From contig JXTC01000182.1 in the NCBI GenBank assembly GCA_002914845.1, positions 249,654 through 313,653 of the forward strand: 64,000 bases of DNA, read 5' to 3'. Each line of letters starts with the position of its first letter. The stretch's first letter is position 1. The DNA is from Trema orientale (taxonomy: Eukaryota; Streptophyta; Magnoliopsida; Rosales; Cannabaceae). A program made the translations under genes and the position numbers. Below the pieces are notes generated by a model. It was given only the letters and a program-made list of their open reading frames with translations, was not told the DNA's origin and did no database searches. Below are positions 22,301-34,947 of this stretch, piece by piece.

Positions 22301-23765
22301 ATGTCTAGTACAGGGAGTGCCCCTCCTCTCCTCCACTGGTCCTGTAGGTAATAGTGGTTCCAGTTCGGACAGGTTATATCCGAAAAGGAAGAGGATCCGG
22401 GAGGAGTCTTATGGGATCATCATGGATAAGGAGTTGTAGAAGCAGAAGGTTGTTAAATTAGTGATGGCTATGGATGAGAATTCTAGAAAGCCCATTCAAA
22501 AAAATAGGAAGATGTTAATTAATCTTCTCGCTTAATACTTGATATATTAGATCTCACCTACCACTTTGTCCTGGGTCGATGTGAAGAATGAGAACATGAA
22601 CTCATCTTCTACCATTTAAAAGTAGGAAATATTAAATTTTGTATATTGAGTTCAATATATTAGATTATTTAATTTACTAATATGTATTTTTTTTATAGGT
22701 AAAATTTGTTTCCCTTGGGGAAATGTCCTCTTTATAGATGACGTAATGCATACCATGATATGTACATTTTGAGATTGGCGGAGTAGCATGAAGATATAAT
22801 TTGACTTAAATAGTGGGAAGGACGTCCTCGAGAAGGCAAAGAAGAAACCCTACTGGAATATCTATCCTAAATATTGGGTCATTCTTTGCGACTATGTTGC
22901 GATACTGCATTTCATGTAATAATGTTTTTCTTGAAAGGAAATTTTTTTCTATTATATTAGTATATGTTGTGTTTTATAATAACTTTTATTTAGAAGCATT
23001 TGGTGAAAAACACGGAGAATTGAGAGAAGCAGCTGTATGCTTCTGCTTAGGGCTTGTTGAGTAATATAGGCCATATGTATCCTGGAGGTATGTCATTAAT
23101 TAGACTTATTTAATTTTTATTATTTAAATTATTGTACTAATCTATTTTTTATTTTGAATGCAGCCCAACCCAAAGACTGAAGAATTGTCAATCCAATCGA
23201 TCTCTAGCAACAACGTCACTGCAAGAACGCAGAATGGCATAACGAGTACACCAGAAAGAGATATGTAAGTATATTTTCAGTAATTTAAATTTTTTTTTCA
23301 AACCAATTATTATTATTATTATTATTATTATATATTCTTTTTTTTGGAAGAAATGATGAGGTTGAGGACAAAGCCGTGACTCAAGCTCAGTCTTAGTCTA
23401 CGTCAATTGATCAAGTGGGATCAACGGAGTCAGTTGTTAGTCCCCCAGTTATTGATCATAGTGTGATCATGATGCAGGCACTTGTTCAGCACTCAAGATA
23501 GGTAAAGGGCATCGAGTCGATGCCTAGGCTCAAGGTTGTTGGAGAATAGCAGATGACAAGTGCTGATGGTCCATCTGCTATTTAGCGACAATACGCTGAG
23601 ACTATTGCCTCTCTCCAGAGGCAATTGGCTAAGTAGGACGAAGAGCACCAATGACAACTCCAAGACACTCAGCGGGGCCTCGTCAAGACTCAATGGGAGT
23701 TGGAGCAGCAGCGATAGCTGACGGCGTCAGGCTTCAACTTCTAGCCTCAACTCCACCGCCTTTGC
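22301..23765 (+). pseudogene. CACTA second gene (TNPA / Transposase_24-like), decayed
   Basis: An ATG at 22301, right after a TTTTTTACAG splice-acceptor-like site, opens a Ser/Gly-rich start with a basic patch (LYPKRKRIREE). Later pieces show KAKKKPYWNIYPKYW with LCDYV, a Ser/Thr/Gln-rich segment (STSIDQVGSTESVVSP) and a Gln-rich C-terminus (QRQLAK, QDTQRGLVKTQWELEQQR), the usual layout of Transposase_24 proteins that bind the subterminal repeats. Intron-like T/A-rich gaps lie at about 22600-22690 and 23090-23160. Several stops break it. The ATT microsatellite at about 23307-23330 lies in another intron-like gap. Confidence 0.55.
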
Positions 23766-23899
23766 CACCTAGTTCTTTGGATTATTTTTTATCTTTTTTT
23801 TTTTATTTATTTGTTTTTAAATATTAGTTGTATTTTAAACAAATACAGAATACAATATTTATTTAATTTTGTATTTTTTTTTTCATTTTTCTGTAATTG

Positions 23900-24240
23900 C
23901 ATTTTATTTTTTTTACAAACCTTTACCAATTCAAAAGATCGTCGGCCATGTTATTGTAAAAAAATATTTATCATTGTCAAAAGTCATCGACATATGTACT
24001 TTTGATTAATTTTTATTTTTTATGGGAACCTTTACCGATGTGTTTATTTGTCAGTAAAATTTTTCTTTTTTTATAAATTAAAGGATGTATTTACTGATCA
24101 CGGTTTCACCTATCGGGAAAGCTTAACTTTTGCCAACTCATATTGATTCATCGTTGAATTGTTGACCACACGACCTTTTGACGACATCATTTGCCAACAC
24201 TTACCCTTGGCCAACATTATCTTCTTTATCAATTGATTAT
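23900..24240 (+). repeat. CACTA subterminal repeat region, right side
   Basis: Short degenerate words related to AACCTTTACCRAT, TTTGCCAAC and TCGTCGGC/GACGACATC recur about every 30-60 bases, matching words at 10060-10120 on the left. No clear terminal CACTA repeat is found. Confidence 0.5.
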
Positions 24241-24535
24241 CTTCTCTACACTTAGTAATTGATTATCTTGCTTAAATTTAGTAACCAGTTCATTATCGTA
24301 TTTAGAATTACTAACTAGTTGATTCTCTTCCTTATCAATTGCCTACTCCTTACTAAATTATTATCTTCCTTACTGGCAGATTATATTCTTTAAACTTAGT
24401 AACTAGTTAACTATCCTTTTACTAGTTGATTATCTTCCTTAGACTTAATAACCAGTTGATTATTTGTATTAAGCTACAACTGACTTTTTTTTCCCCCTTA
24501 AGACTTAATAACTAGCTAGTTGATTATATTTATAA
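24225..24535 (+). repeat. Degenerate tandem repeat (TAACTAGTTGATTATCTTCC type)
   Basis: About eight imperfect copies of a unit of roughly 33-38 bases built on TTAGTAACTAGTTGATTATC and CTTCCTTA. Unit length drifts and the copies have diverged, so the array is old. It lies just outside the presumed CACTA end. Confidence 0.75.
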
Positions 24536-24775
24536 AACTGGAAGTAATTGCGACAATCAAAGAAGAAAATAATCTAGTTGCTAAAACAAGAACTTATGTA
24601 TCAGCCGAGTAAATTATATTGAATCATACTAAGGGTCTTAGTATAAGACGGGATTCAACATATGTAAATAATGGATGCACAATTGGAAATAAGTGAACAG
24701 TGAATTTATGGCAAAGTAAGTTCAGAATTTACACTAGACGTGCAAGTATAAAATGGGATTTAGCATATATGTAAT

Positions 24776-25199
24776 ACCCTCAAACCAAGGTATGTTATAA
24801 TGTTATAAATTTGAGAATATTTTAAAAACTCTTAAGTATCCCTGTGAAATGCTTAACATTGTAAACCTCTTAACGAGTTAATTAACTAAATATAAACCTC
24901 ATTAAGACAAGTAACTTGTCATTTCCTACAACGCACAGTTTAATTTGGAATATAATGAAATATAAATTTTAAAAGAAAGATAAATAATTAACTTAAAAAA
25001 GTAAATCCAAAACCACAACTATTAAATTGTCCAACGGAAGAAAATCCTAACTAGGCCATACGTAATTATAGTCCACATGAGTTGTCCACAATCCAATGAA
25101 AAAATAAATAAATGAAAAATAAAGATAAATACCTAAACCGAAAAATATTAATAGAGATTGTTTTTGGCCTAATTGATTGTTTTTTGCCAAGGGGTCAAC
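24776..25199 (+). repeat. LTR-like fragment (copy 1 of a three-member group)
   Basis: Starts TGTAATACCCTC, a usual plant LTR start, and aligns with the reverse complement of 48200-48965 and with the direct sequence of 60363-60560 (shared ATAATTATAGTCCACAT and AAAATAAAGATAAATAC). No coding part is attached. The family cannot be named. Confidence 0.6.
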
Positions 25200-25258
25200 C
25201 CAAAATGGCTACTCTTACTCAAAAGATTGTTTTCACTTGGAAAAGTGTACTCACACAT

Positions 25259-25735
25259 CCTAAATAGGGATCATAAACTCAGATAGGCAGGTTTATAGCC
25301 AGACTAACCGGACGATGATCTGGGCAAATTGAGAGAGGGTTGGTTTCTGTGATTTTTGATATGTGTTCTAATGAGTTTAGTCCTAAATAGAGATCATAAA
25401 CTTAGATACGTAGGTTTATAGCCAGACTAACCGGACGATGATCTGGATGTCCATGCAAATTAAGAGAGGGTTGGTTTCTGTGATTTTTGATATGTATTCT
25501 AATGAGTTTAGTCCTAAACAGAGATCATAAACTTAGATAGGCAGGTTTATAGCTAGACTAACCGGACGATGATCTGAATGTCCAGGCAAATTGAGAGATG
25601 GCTGGTTTCTGTGATTTTTTATGTGCTCTAATGAGTTTAGTTTTTTTGCTAGGCTTCAGAATTGTTAAAGTGTACTCACACATCCTGAATAGAGATCGTA
25701 AGCTTAGATAGGCAGGTTTATAACATCCCACAATT
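25259..25735 (+). repeat. Tandem repeat of about 122-130 bp
   Basis: Three full units and one partial unit start at about 25259, 25382, 25512 and 25684. Each begins CCTAAATAGAGATCATAAAC and contains GGCAGGTTTATAGCCAGAC, CTAACCGGACGATGATCTG and GGTTTCTGTGATTTTT. The last unit is interrupted by about 40 extra bases that also occur just before the first unit (AAGTGTACTCACACATCCT). The units are about 92-95% alike. Confidence 0.9.
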
Positions 25736-27237
25736 TCATACACGTATGTATGAGTGATTTTAGTAAGTTTTTAGTAAAATCGAGAGACGTTGCATGAATC
25801 AAAACTGATGAAATAATGTAAAATTAAAATTTTTTATTTTAAACAAAGAAAAACTCCACTCATAATTATACATATAATTTAACATATATATACATATATA
25901 TATATACACTTATAGTGGATCTTTCAAAATGTCATACATAAGATACGTACTCAAAAGTTGGTGCAAAACACACTATTAAAAAACCACAGGGTCAAAATAC
26001 TGAAATACACAAGCCATGATCAGAAAGTCAGCACTACTCTCCAAACTCAGACATCAATAGTATCCTCTGCAATGTAAGAATATATATGAGTATAAAAACT
26101 CAGTAAGTAACGAATGCAGATGCATAGTACACACAAGATAGAACAAATAATCTTATGATTAGGATTCCTATATATATTATATTACCAGATAAGACCGTAA
26201 ATCGCATATTGAACCACTCAAATTAAAGATAATAGATGACAAGCGATATGGAGGCCTCGAGCCCCGTAAATATCCTCTGTGTACAGCAGAAGTCCACCTT
26301 ATATTACCGTTAGAATATTCCCAAAGGCACTAGATTGTCCATGAAGGAACTAGATAGTGTCTCCAAAAGAACCAGATAATATCTCCGAAGGAACCAGATA
26401 TTTAAGCGGTAGCCCACCGCACCATATTCACAATACTCGTCAAGCAATATAAATACACCAAATATTCATAATTCATATATGACAGAATAACATATAAAAT
26501 AATTACAATTACATCTAATTTGTGTATTATATCAGATTTTCAAGATTTATGTCTCAACATATCAAATTATATTCTTCGAAAACAATATTACCCACTATTA
26601 AGTGAAATTATTTTATTATTTTTCCTCACATTAATAATATACAAACACAAATAATAAAAATATTTCAAGTTTACTATCATCGGTCTTATATAAAAATATA
26701 CATATATATATAAGAGAAATCAAAGTCCCAGTTATATTATATATGTTGAACCTAAGCACTTCAAAATAAATCCCTATATTAGATATTCTATTTATATTCA
26801 TATACATTGAAATATTCAAATACCAACTTAGCTACTCTACAACGTACATATAACACATGTCTATCTATCTATATATATATATGTATTAATTGACTACAAG
26901 GTGCTCTAAAAAAATAAATTAAAGAGTGGTACCTTTCAAGTATATAGAAAGAAAAATTACACATAGCTCCTTCTTATATAAATCGAAGATGGAAGAACTT
27001 TTGTAAGAAAAAAGAGGCCATTGTTTCTTTTTGCAAGCCAAACTGCACGCTTAAAGTTGACTACTCTTTCGTTCTTTATCACTTATATATATAATACATA
27101 ACATGAACTATAATAAATAAAGAAGTTCCAGATTAAAACACGATTGTAATCTATATAGGTCTAGAAAATGTTGACATAAGCAAAATCGGCTTTTAGTTCA
27201 TTATTTTAATAATATCGTTAGCATAGAAACTTATCAA

Positions 27238-27405
27238 ACATATATATATATACACACATTTTACTATTTACATGAACATGTGGCAGACCTTGATGTTGAA
27301 TTAAATAATCTAACTGAAACACATATATATATACACACATTTTACTATTTATATGAACATGTGACAGACCTTGATGTTGAATAAAATAATCTAACTAAAA
27401 CAAAT
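27238..27405 (+). repeat. Tandem duplication of about 84 bp
   Basis: Two adjacent copies contain TATACACACATTTTACTATT, ATGAACATGTG and CAGACCTTGATGTTGAAT, differing at only a few positions. It lies in the old LTR just left of element A, so it is a recent local event. Confidence 0.9.
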
Positions 27406-27489
27406 AGGAACCTTTCTAGTCAATGATAAAAAGAAATTTCCTTTTTGATAACATTAAACCAATTGTCCGACCACACCAAAGTCCTACAT

Positions 27490-30182
27490 TGCGACATCTC
27501 CTGATCCCACACACGTACGTAAGGACATTTGTATGAATATTTAGTGAGATCGGGAGACGTTACTCGACTTAGAATTGATAAAACAAGGGAAACTTAAAAC
27601 TTTTGACTTTCTAGAGAGAGAAAGAAAAATTCTACTTATTTTTACATATAGTATAATTTATACATACATACATACTCCCAGAGTGGACCTCTCATAAAAA
27701 TATACATAATGTACACACACTCAAAATAGATACAAAATTCTCAGTCAGGAAACCACAGCGTCAAAATGCTCATATACACAAGCCGCGGTTGGAAAGTCGG
27801 TGCTCCTCCTCTAAACTCACATATGACTAGTATCATCTTCAATATAAGAATGTTGGTGAGTATGAAACTCAGTAAGTAACGAGTGCAAATGCAACGTGCA
27901 TATTCTAGAAAACAGATAATGGTATGATTGGGATCCCTGTGTATTTTGTATTACCTGACAAGACCGTGAATCGCATACTGAGCCACTCAGACAACTAATA
28001 ACTAATCATAAGCCGTCGCATGGAGATCTCCAGTCTCAAATACATTTCAAACCCCTCTGTGTACTGCAGAGATCCTCCCCATACCGCTATCAGAGTATTC
28101 CCGAAAGAACTAAGTATTGTCCCCGAAGGAACCTAATAATGTCCCCGAAGGAACCAGATAATGTTCCCGAAGGAACCAGATAATTAGGCGCTAGCCCGCC
28201 ACACCCTATTCACTAATACTCGTCAGGCAATATAAATACACCACATACCTCATGTATGTCGGAATAACATATTTAGATATGTCAGTATCCTCTGTGGTAA
28301 GGTGTGTAGAAGACCTGATATCAATTTCACTACTAGAATGATTACTACAATGTAAAATGCTTAAAGAAAGCTACCACAAGCATAAATCACAACTTTCACT
28401 AAATCAGGAAATCTAATCACAAAATGAACCAAAACGGCACATCTTTTCATAAAAACTAGTCCATTTGTTTCTAAACGTTACCATTTGGTTTTAAAAATAT
28501 TTGGACAGCACCTCCCTTATTTTTAGGACATTCCCACGTGATTAAAATCATGGTTTAAGACCTGTAATAATAATCCACAAGCCAATTCCCACATATACAC
28601 CTCAAAGAGGATCATTTAGAACAACCTAGGTGCACTTGAATTCCTTTCTATTTAAATAAAGTTTAAAACCACTTTTACACTTGTATGCCATCACAACCAG
28701 CCACTAAAAGAGTCTAATAACTAATAGGATCAATAAAATATACATTCCAAGTCTAAAAAAAATAAGATTACAATTATAGAAAACTTAATCTACTACACAT
28801 ATAAATACCAAACTCCATAAATAGCAAACTTTGGGGCTTTAGGTTTAACATTAATCTTTCCCTTAAATTTTATGTTTCCAGCAATATATAAGGGTTTCTA
28901 AGACCATTATTCAACAAATAATAGCTTAGGCTTAAGAGCTGAAATAAAAGAAATACACTACAATTTCAAAATCCTACTTAAACCTTACCTTGACTAGTTT
29001 GAGTCTTTGATAGACTTCTTGCCTTATATCTCCACCAAACTGATTTCCAAGGCTTAGAAATAGATTTTTGAACTTAAGAGGACCTGAAGAAACCAATATT
29101 TAAGTGGGAACAAGTAGAGAATTGAAATTAAAGGACTTGACCTAGAAAGAAGAACTTAGTAGAGTTACCTTGACTAGTTTTGGTCTATCTTGCTTTCTAG
29201 AGTTCCAATTTGAGTTCTACCACTTGGAAACTTTTGATATGGCTAAGAGGAGTTGAGAGAAGTCTAAAACTGAGTTGGAGAGTCTCAGGTCGTGGTTAGA
29301 GAGAAAGGGAAAGCAAATGACCAGATTTGGTCAAAAAGTGATACTTAATGACTAAGAAGTGGCATAACTTAAATTCTAAGGGGTATTTTGGGTATTTTGC
29401 TCATTGCTTTCCATGTGTCCAGCTCTAAAACATCCTTAGCATACTCACCACGTTGCTGGTCCATCCTATACACCCAAGTGTAGATCAAAATGGTGAAACC
29501 TAGCTTAAGAAGTAAAAACTAGTCATATTTTGACCTATAATCCCAGATGGCGAATTTTATTGTAATCTAGTGAAACCTAGCCCCATAACCAATCATTAAA
29601 CGTAAAAATAAGTCAATTAGACTCTAATTAATAATGTAAACAAAGTATCAATGCCTAATTATTAGAGTGCACAAAGATGACATTACACGATTAAGCTTAA
29701 TCTAAGCTAGCTTAGTGTAATTAAACACAGTTTAGTACAGGAACTGCTACCTCGTGCTTACCTGAAACCAACATTTTAGAAAATGCTAGAAATGGTTTCT
29801 ACACATTAAATAAAAGCTATTTGACGTGTTAAACGCACAATGAATTTGGCTCCGAAAAGTGTGAAAAATACATTTTACCGAAAAACTACTATTTGACCAA
29901 GTTATAAACAAACATGATTTTAATGCATGTTCGTATAGTATTACTATTCATAAATGTATTCTTTGTTCCTTTCACATACCAAGCTCTCTCTCTCTGAGGG
30001 TACTGAGCCTTTACACTGCATGGGAGCACTTCCACAAACATTAGTACAATAATACAGAGCCTTTAACAATCAGAATGAGTAATTTACTATGAAATTGATA
30101 CTAGTTGCTTGATATGTCTATTATGCAATATGAATATGTTTATTATTGGCTTATTATGTATGTGAGAATGTTGGGCGTCACA
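27490..30182 (-). repeat. 3' LTR of element A
   Basis: 2693 bp, beginning TGTGACGCCC on the minus strand and ending near 27490 next to the target duplication TACAT. Its neighbour at 31766-34749 (5' LTR of B) is the same family in the opposite orientation. Confidence 0.85.
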
Positions 30183-30221
30183 ATTCTTCCCCCCTTATTA
30201 AATTTCGTCCTCGAAATTTGC

Positions 30222-31765
30222 TTACCTAAATAATTCTGGATGTTGACTTCTCATTTCATCTTCTCGTTCCCATGTAGCCTCCTCAACACAATGGTTTCGC
30301 CATAGAACTTTCACTAAAGGAATCTTTTTGTTTCTCAATTCTTTCTCCTTTCTGTCTAGAGTCTGAACAGGGTGTTCTTCATAGTTTAATTTTGGATCCA
30401 GTTCAAGTGGCTCTTGATTAAGAATATGGGATGGATCTGATACATACTTTCTCAGCATAGAAACATAGAAGACATTGTGTACACCTGATAATTCTGGGGG
30501 TAAAGCAAGCCTATAAGGGACGATCCCAACTTTCTCAAGGATCTCATAAGGACCTATAAATCTTGGGCTCAATTTTCCTTTCTTTCCAAATCTCATTACA
30601 CCTTTCATAGGGGCAACTTTAAGAAATACTTTATCACCAATAGAAAAGTGTAAGGGTCGACGTTCTGGGTCTGCATAACACTTCTGTCTATTTTGAGCTG
30701 CTATCATACATTTTCTGATCTTTTCTACTGCCCCAGCTGTATCACTATTAATATCAAGAGCCAAATATCTTCGTTCTCCAACCTCATCCCAGTGAACTGG
30801 AGATCTACAATTTCTGCCATACATCATCTCATAAGGTGCAACGCCAATCGTTGCTTGAAAGCTGTTATTATAGGAGAACTCAATCAGTGGTAGGTAATGG
30901 TTCCATGACCCCTGGAAATCCATAACACAAGCTCTAAGCATATCTTCTAATATCTGAATAGTCCTCTCAGCCTGACCATCTGTCTGAGGATGGAATGCAG
31001 TACTAAATTTCAATTTAGTTCCCAAGGCTTGCTGTACACTCTCTCAAAATTTTGAAGTAAATCTGGCATCTCTATCTGAGATTATAGAAACTGGAATTCC
31101 ATGAAGTCTAACAATCTCCTTAATGTATAATGCAGCAAGTTTATCCATAGAGTAAGTAATAAAAATCAGAATGAAATGAGCTACCTTAGTATGTCTGTCA
31201 ACTATAACCAAACTACATTCTAACGAGAAACTGTCTTTGGTAACCCAACTACCAAATCCATAGTGATCTCCTCCCATTTCCACTCAGGTAACTGAAGTGG
31301 TTGCAGCTCTCCTGCTGGTCTTTTGTGCTCAGCTTTAATCTGTTGACATGTTAAACAATGTTCCACAAACTAGAAAATATCCTTTTTCATTCCTGTCCAC
31401 CAATAAAGAATCTTCAAATCATTATACATCTTAGTAGTACCTGGATGGACTGAGTATGGAGTATTGTGTGCTTCTATTAGAATTTCTTCCTTGATATTTC
31501 TGTTATCTGGTACACATAGTCTACCTTGAAATCTGATAAGTCCTTCAGCAGAAATAGTGAAATTTGACTTTTTCCCCGATTCTACTAATTCTTTGTATCC
31601 AATTAACTCAGTATCATCCTTCTGGCCTTGTTTAATTCTGTCTAATAAGGTAGATTGTAAAGTCATAACAGATAATTTCCCAGTAATTAGCTCAATACCA
31701 GATCTGCATAAATCCTCCCGCAAAGGTTTCTCCAATTCATGTAAAGCTGCCAAACTACCAGATGA
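30222..31765 (-). pseudogene. Element A integrase and chromodomain-like end, fossil
   Basis: The zinc domain (YSVHPGTTKMYNDL, ILYWWTGMKKD), the catalytic core ([51 protein letters not shown]) and the C-terminal domain (GDKVFLKVAPMKG, LSPRFIGPYEIL) are in order. It ends in a chromodomain-like tail (IPLVKVLWRNHCVEEATWE), the module that steers such elements to marked chromatin. Part of the fossil. Confidence 0.85.
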
Positions 31766-34749
31766 TGTGGTGTCCGAGATTCTTACATGCATACGCAGCC
31801 AATAATAAACATGATCTAATTGCATATTAGGCATCTAGAAGTTATTAATACCACTTTTATAGCAACATGCTCATTCATCATGTTATGTGAATTTACATAC
31901 ATGTTATTACAACTAATGATTGTCAAAGTGTCTCGATGCAATGTAAAGGCTCAATACCCTCAGAAAGAGAGCTCGGTGTGCTAAAAGAACAAAGAATATA
32001 ATTATGATAGTAATACTATGTGCACATGCATTAAAATCATATTTGTTGATAAGTTGGTCAAATAGTAGTTTTTCGGTAAAATACATTTTTCACGCTTTTC
32101 GGAGTTAAATTCTCTGTGTGTTTAACACGTCAAATAGCTTTAATTTAATGTTTAGGACTCATTTATGGCATTTTATTTGTCGGCCCTAGGTAAGCACGAG
32201 GCGGCAGTCACTGTACTGAATTGGTGTTTAGTTGCACTAAGCTAGCTTAGATTAAGCTTAATCGCGTAATGTGATTTTTGTGCATTCTAATAACTGAGTG
32301 CCAATACTATGTTTGCAATGTTAATTGGAGTGTAATTGACTTATTTTTATGTGTAATGATTGGTTATGGGGCTAAGTCCTACCAAATTACAATAAGATTG
32401 GCCATATAGGATCATAAGTCAAAGTATGACTAGATTTCACTTTCTAAGCTAGGATTCACCAACTTTGGCTAGACTTGGGTACATAGGATTGTCCAGCAAT
32501 GTGGTGACTATGCTAAGAGTGTTTTAGAGCTTGACACATGGAAATTAATGAGTGAAATACCCAAAATACCTCTTAGAAATTAAGTAATGCCTTTTCTTAG
32601 CCATTAAGTATTTATTTTTGACCAAATCTGGTCATTTTCTTTCCCTTCCTCTCCAGCCACGACCTGTGCCTCTCCAACACCTTCCTATACTTCTCTAAAC
32701 TTCCCTTATCCATATCCAAGAGTTTTCAAGTGGTAGAACTCAATTTGGAGCTCTAGAAAGCAAGATAGATCCAAACTAGTCAAGGTAACTCAACTAGTTC
32801 TTCTTCCAAGGTTTTGTTTCTTATTTCAATTCCTCACTTGATATTACTTAAATAATGGTTCCTACAGGTCCTCTTCAGTCCTAAAATCTAATTCTAAGCC
32901 TTGAGAATCAATTTGGTGGAGGTAGAAGGGAAGAGGTTTAGTAAAATCTCAAACTAGTCAAGGTAAGGTTTAAGTGGGATTTTGAATTGGTAGTGAATTC
33001 CTTTTATTTCAGCTCTTAAACCTAAGCTTTTATTTGATGAATAATGGTCCTAGGAACCCTTATACGTTGTTAAAAATACAAAATTTAAGTAGAGGATTAA
33101 AGTTAGGCCTTAAGCCCCAAAGTTTGCTATTTATAGATTTAAGTATTTTTATATGTAGTAGATTAAGTTTTCTATGTTTGTAATCTGATTTCTTAAGATT
33201 GGAGTGTATATTTTATTAATACTATTGTCTATCACTCTCATTTGATGGCTGGTTGTTATGAAAAATAAGTATAAAAGTAGTTTTAAACTTTTTCCAAATC
33301 GAAAGGAATTTAAGTGTACTTAGGTTATACTGAATGATCCCCTTGGATGTGTAGATGTGGGAATTAGCTTATTGATTATTATTACAGGTTGAAAACTATG
33401 ATTTTATTCATGTGGAGATGTCCTAAAAATAGGGGAGGTACTGTCCAAATATTTTTTAGAACCAAATGGTACCATTTAGAACTAATTGGACTAGTTTTTT
33501 TTAGGTTAGGTGCCATTTTGGATTATTTTGTGCTAATGGACTAGTATTCATATTTTAACACTTTTGAATAGTTTTTCAATACTAGTTATTAATTATCAAG
33601 TGCCTTAAGTGATCCGTATGCGTCCAAGTCATTATATGATCAAGTTTCCTAATTTGGTGATAGTTCTAATTTCGGTCTTATTTAAGTATCTTAGTGCATT
33701 CCTTTAGTAAAATGTGCATGATAAGTAATAGTAATTTGTGACAGGTGATTAGCATACTAATCTCTAGAGGATATTGACCCTTTCCACAATCCAATTCTAT
33801 TCAGGACACAAGGTAAGTAAAGACTTACAACTGTATCACAAGAACTACATGGAAGATGTCATTATGTGAAACTTACTTATTCTTAAAAGTTATAAGATGG
33901 TATGTGCATGGCATGTCTTACATGCAAATTGAGAATTTTATTACAAGGTATTTGAAAGTAAGTACCATTGTATCAATTTTATAAGATAAGTTTTAAGTAC
34001 AATTGCTAGTCTGTAGGAGCTAGGTAGGTAAGTCTCTTGATGCAGACTCTCCTGTTGAAGCGGGACTTGCGGATCTTATGATGTGTCTCGTTGAAGCGGG
34101 ACAATATTAGCGCAGTGTGGGATGCCCTTTTAATGAGGGAAAGAGTTTTCAAAAACCTCACACGACGGTCGCACCTTATATTTACTCTTGGCCAGAGTTT
34201 TCGCCCAATGTTATCACAGTCTATCGACTTACGGGACTAGCAGTGTGCTAAGGGGCCCAACTGTAAATGTTTTTAAAGGAAATGCATGGACTCAAATGTT
34301 TAAGAAAGAAAAGGGTACAATAAGAACTTTTTGAGATTTTAAAGCATACATAAGCATGCATAGTTTTTACTTACTGAGATTTAGCTCATTTTAGTCTTGT
34401 GAAGCAGATGAGGAGGTACATTTTACTATTGACTAGCTGGTTGCCTGGCCTGCCTTTTGTCGCCATGATCATACAAATGTTGACCTATTGGCGACATTTT
34501 TGTTTTGAGATATTTTGGTGTAATATAAATACTACTGTTGATGGCAAAATAGACTGGTAAAAACCTCTTTTGATTGTACATTTTGTAAAGATACTTTTTG
34601 CAAGTAATGCCACGCAGTTGCTTCGTTTAAAAGTTTTAGAAAGTTCAAATTTGTCCACCTTTTTATAAACTAAAGATATGTTTCAAGAAAGAATAAAACT
34701 TCCTAGTTTGCCTGTATTTGACAATATGATTAAACTAGAAGGTGTTACA
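31766..34749 (+). repeat. 5' LTR of element B
   Basis: 2984 bp, starting TGTGGTGTCC and ending GGTGTTACA directly before the primer site. It is homologous, in the opposite orientation, to A's 3' LTR 1.6 kb to the left. Confidence 0.9.
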
Positions 34750-34947
34750 GTATTGGTATCAGAGAGGAGGTTTAGTTGTTTCTGAAGACTGCCTACATAT
34801 GTATGTTCATGTGACAAAAAGCTCAGTTAACCAGTAAGTTTTAATTTCTTGTATTTGCATTAAATTTGATACCACGTGCAATGATATGTTATCTTTTTGT
34901 TATTGGCTATTATGCGTGGATGTAAGTGGAAGAAAAACCGTACAAGA

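Larger units (their letters stand above)
10030..24250 (+). mobile_element. CACTA (En/Spm-like) DNA transposon, split by a Copia element
   Basis: Two gene regions typical of plant CACTA elements lie in order: a TNP2-type transposase (12125-12549, resuming at 20401) and a TNPA/Transposase_24-type second gene (22301-23765). Subterminal motifs of the form AACCTTTRCCRAT occur near both ends (about 10091, 23920 and 24027), with several TTTGCCAA/TTGCCAAC variants, as expected of the subterminal arrays to which TNPA-like proteins bind. I could not find clear CACTA-starting terminal repeats, so the outer limits are approximate. The transposase is inactivated by several stops. The Copia element at 12550-20395 lies inside it. 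Confidence 0.75.

Noticed and set aside
24225-25735. Possible CRISPR-like repeat arrays
   Set aside because: Repeats are contiguous and degenerate without unique spacers, and the genome is plant nuclear.
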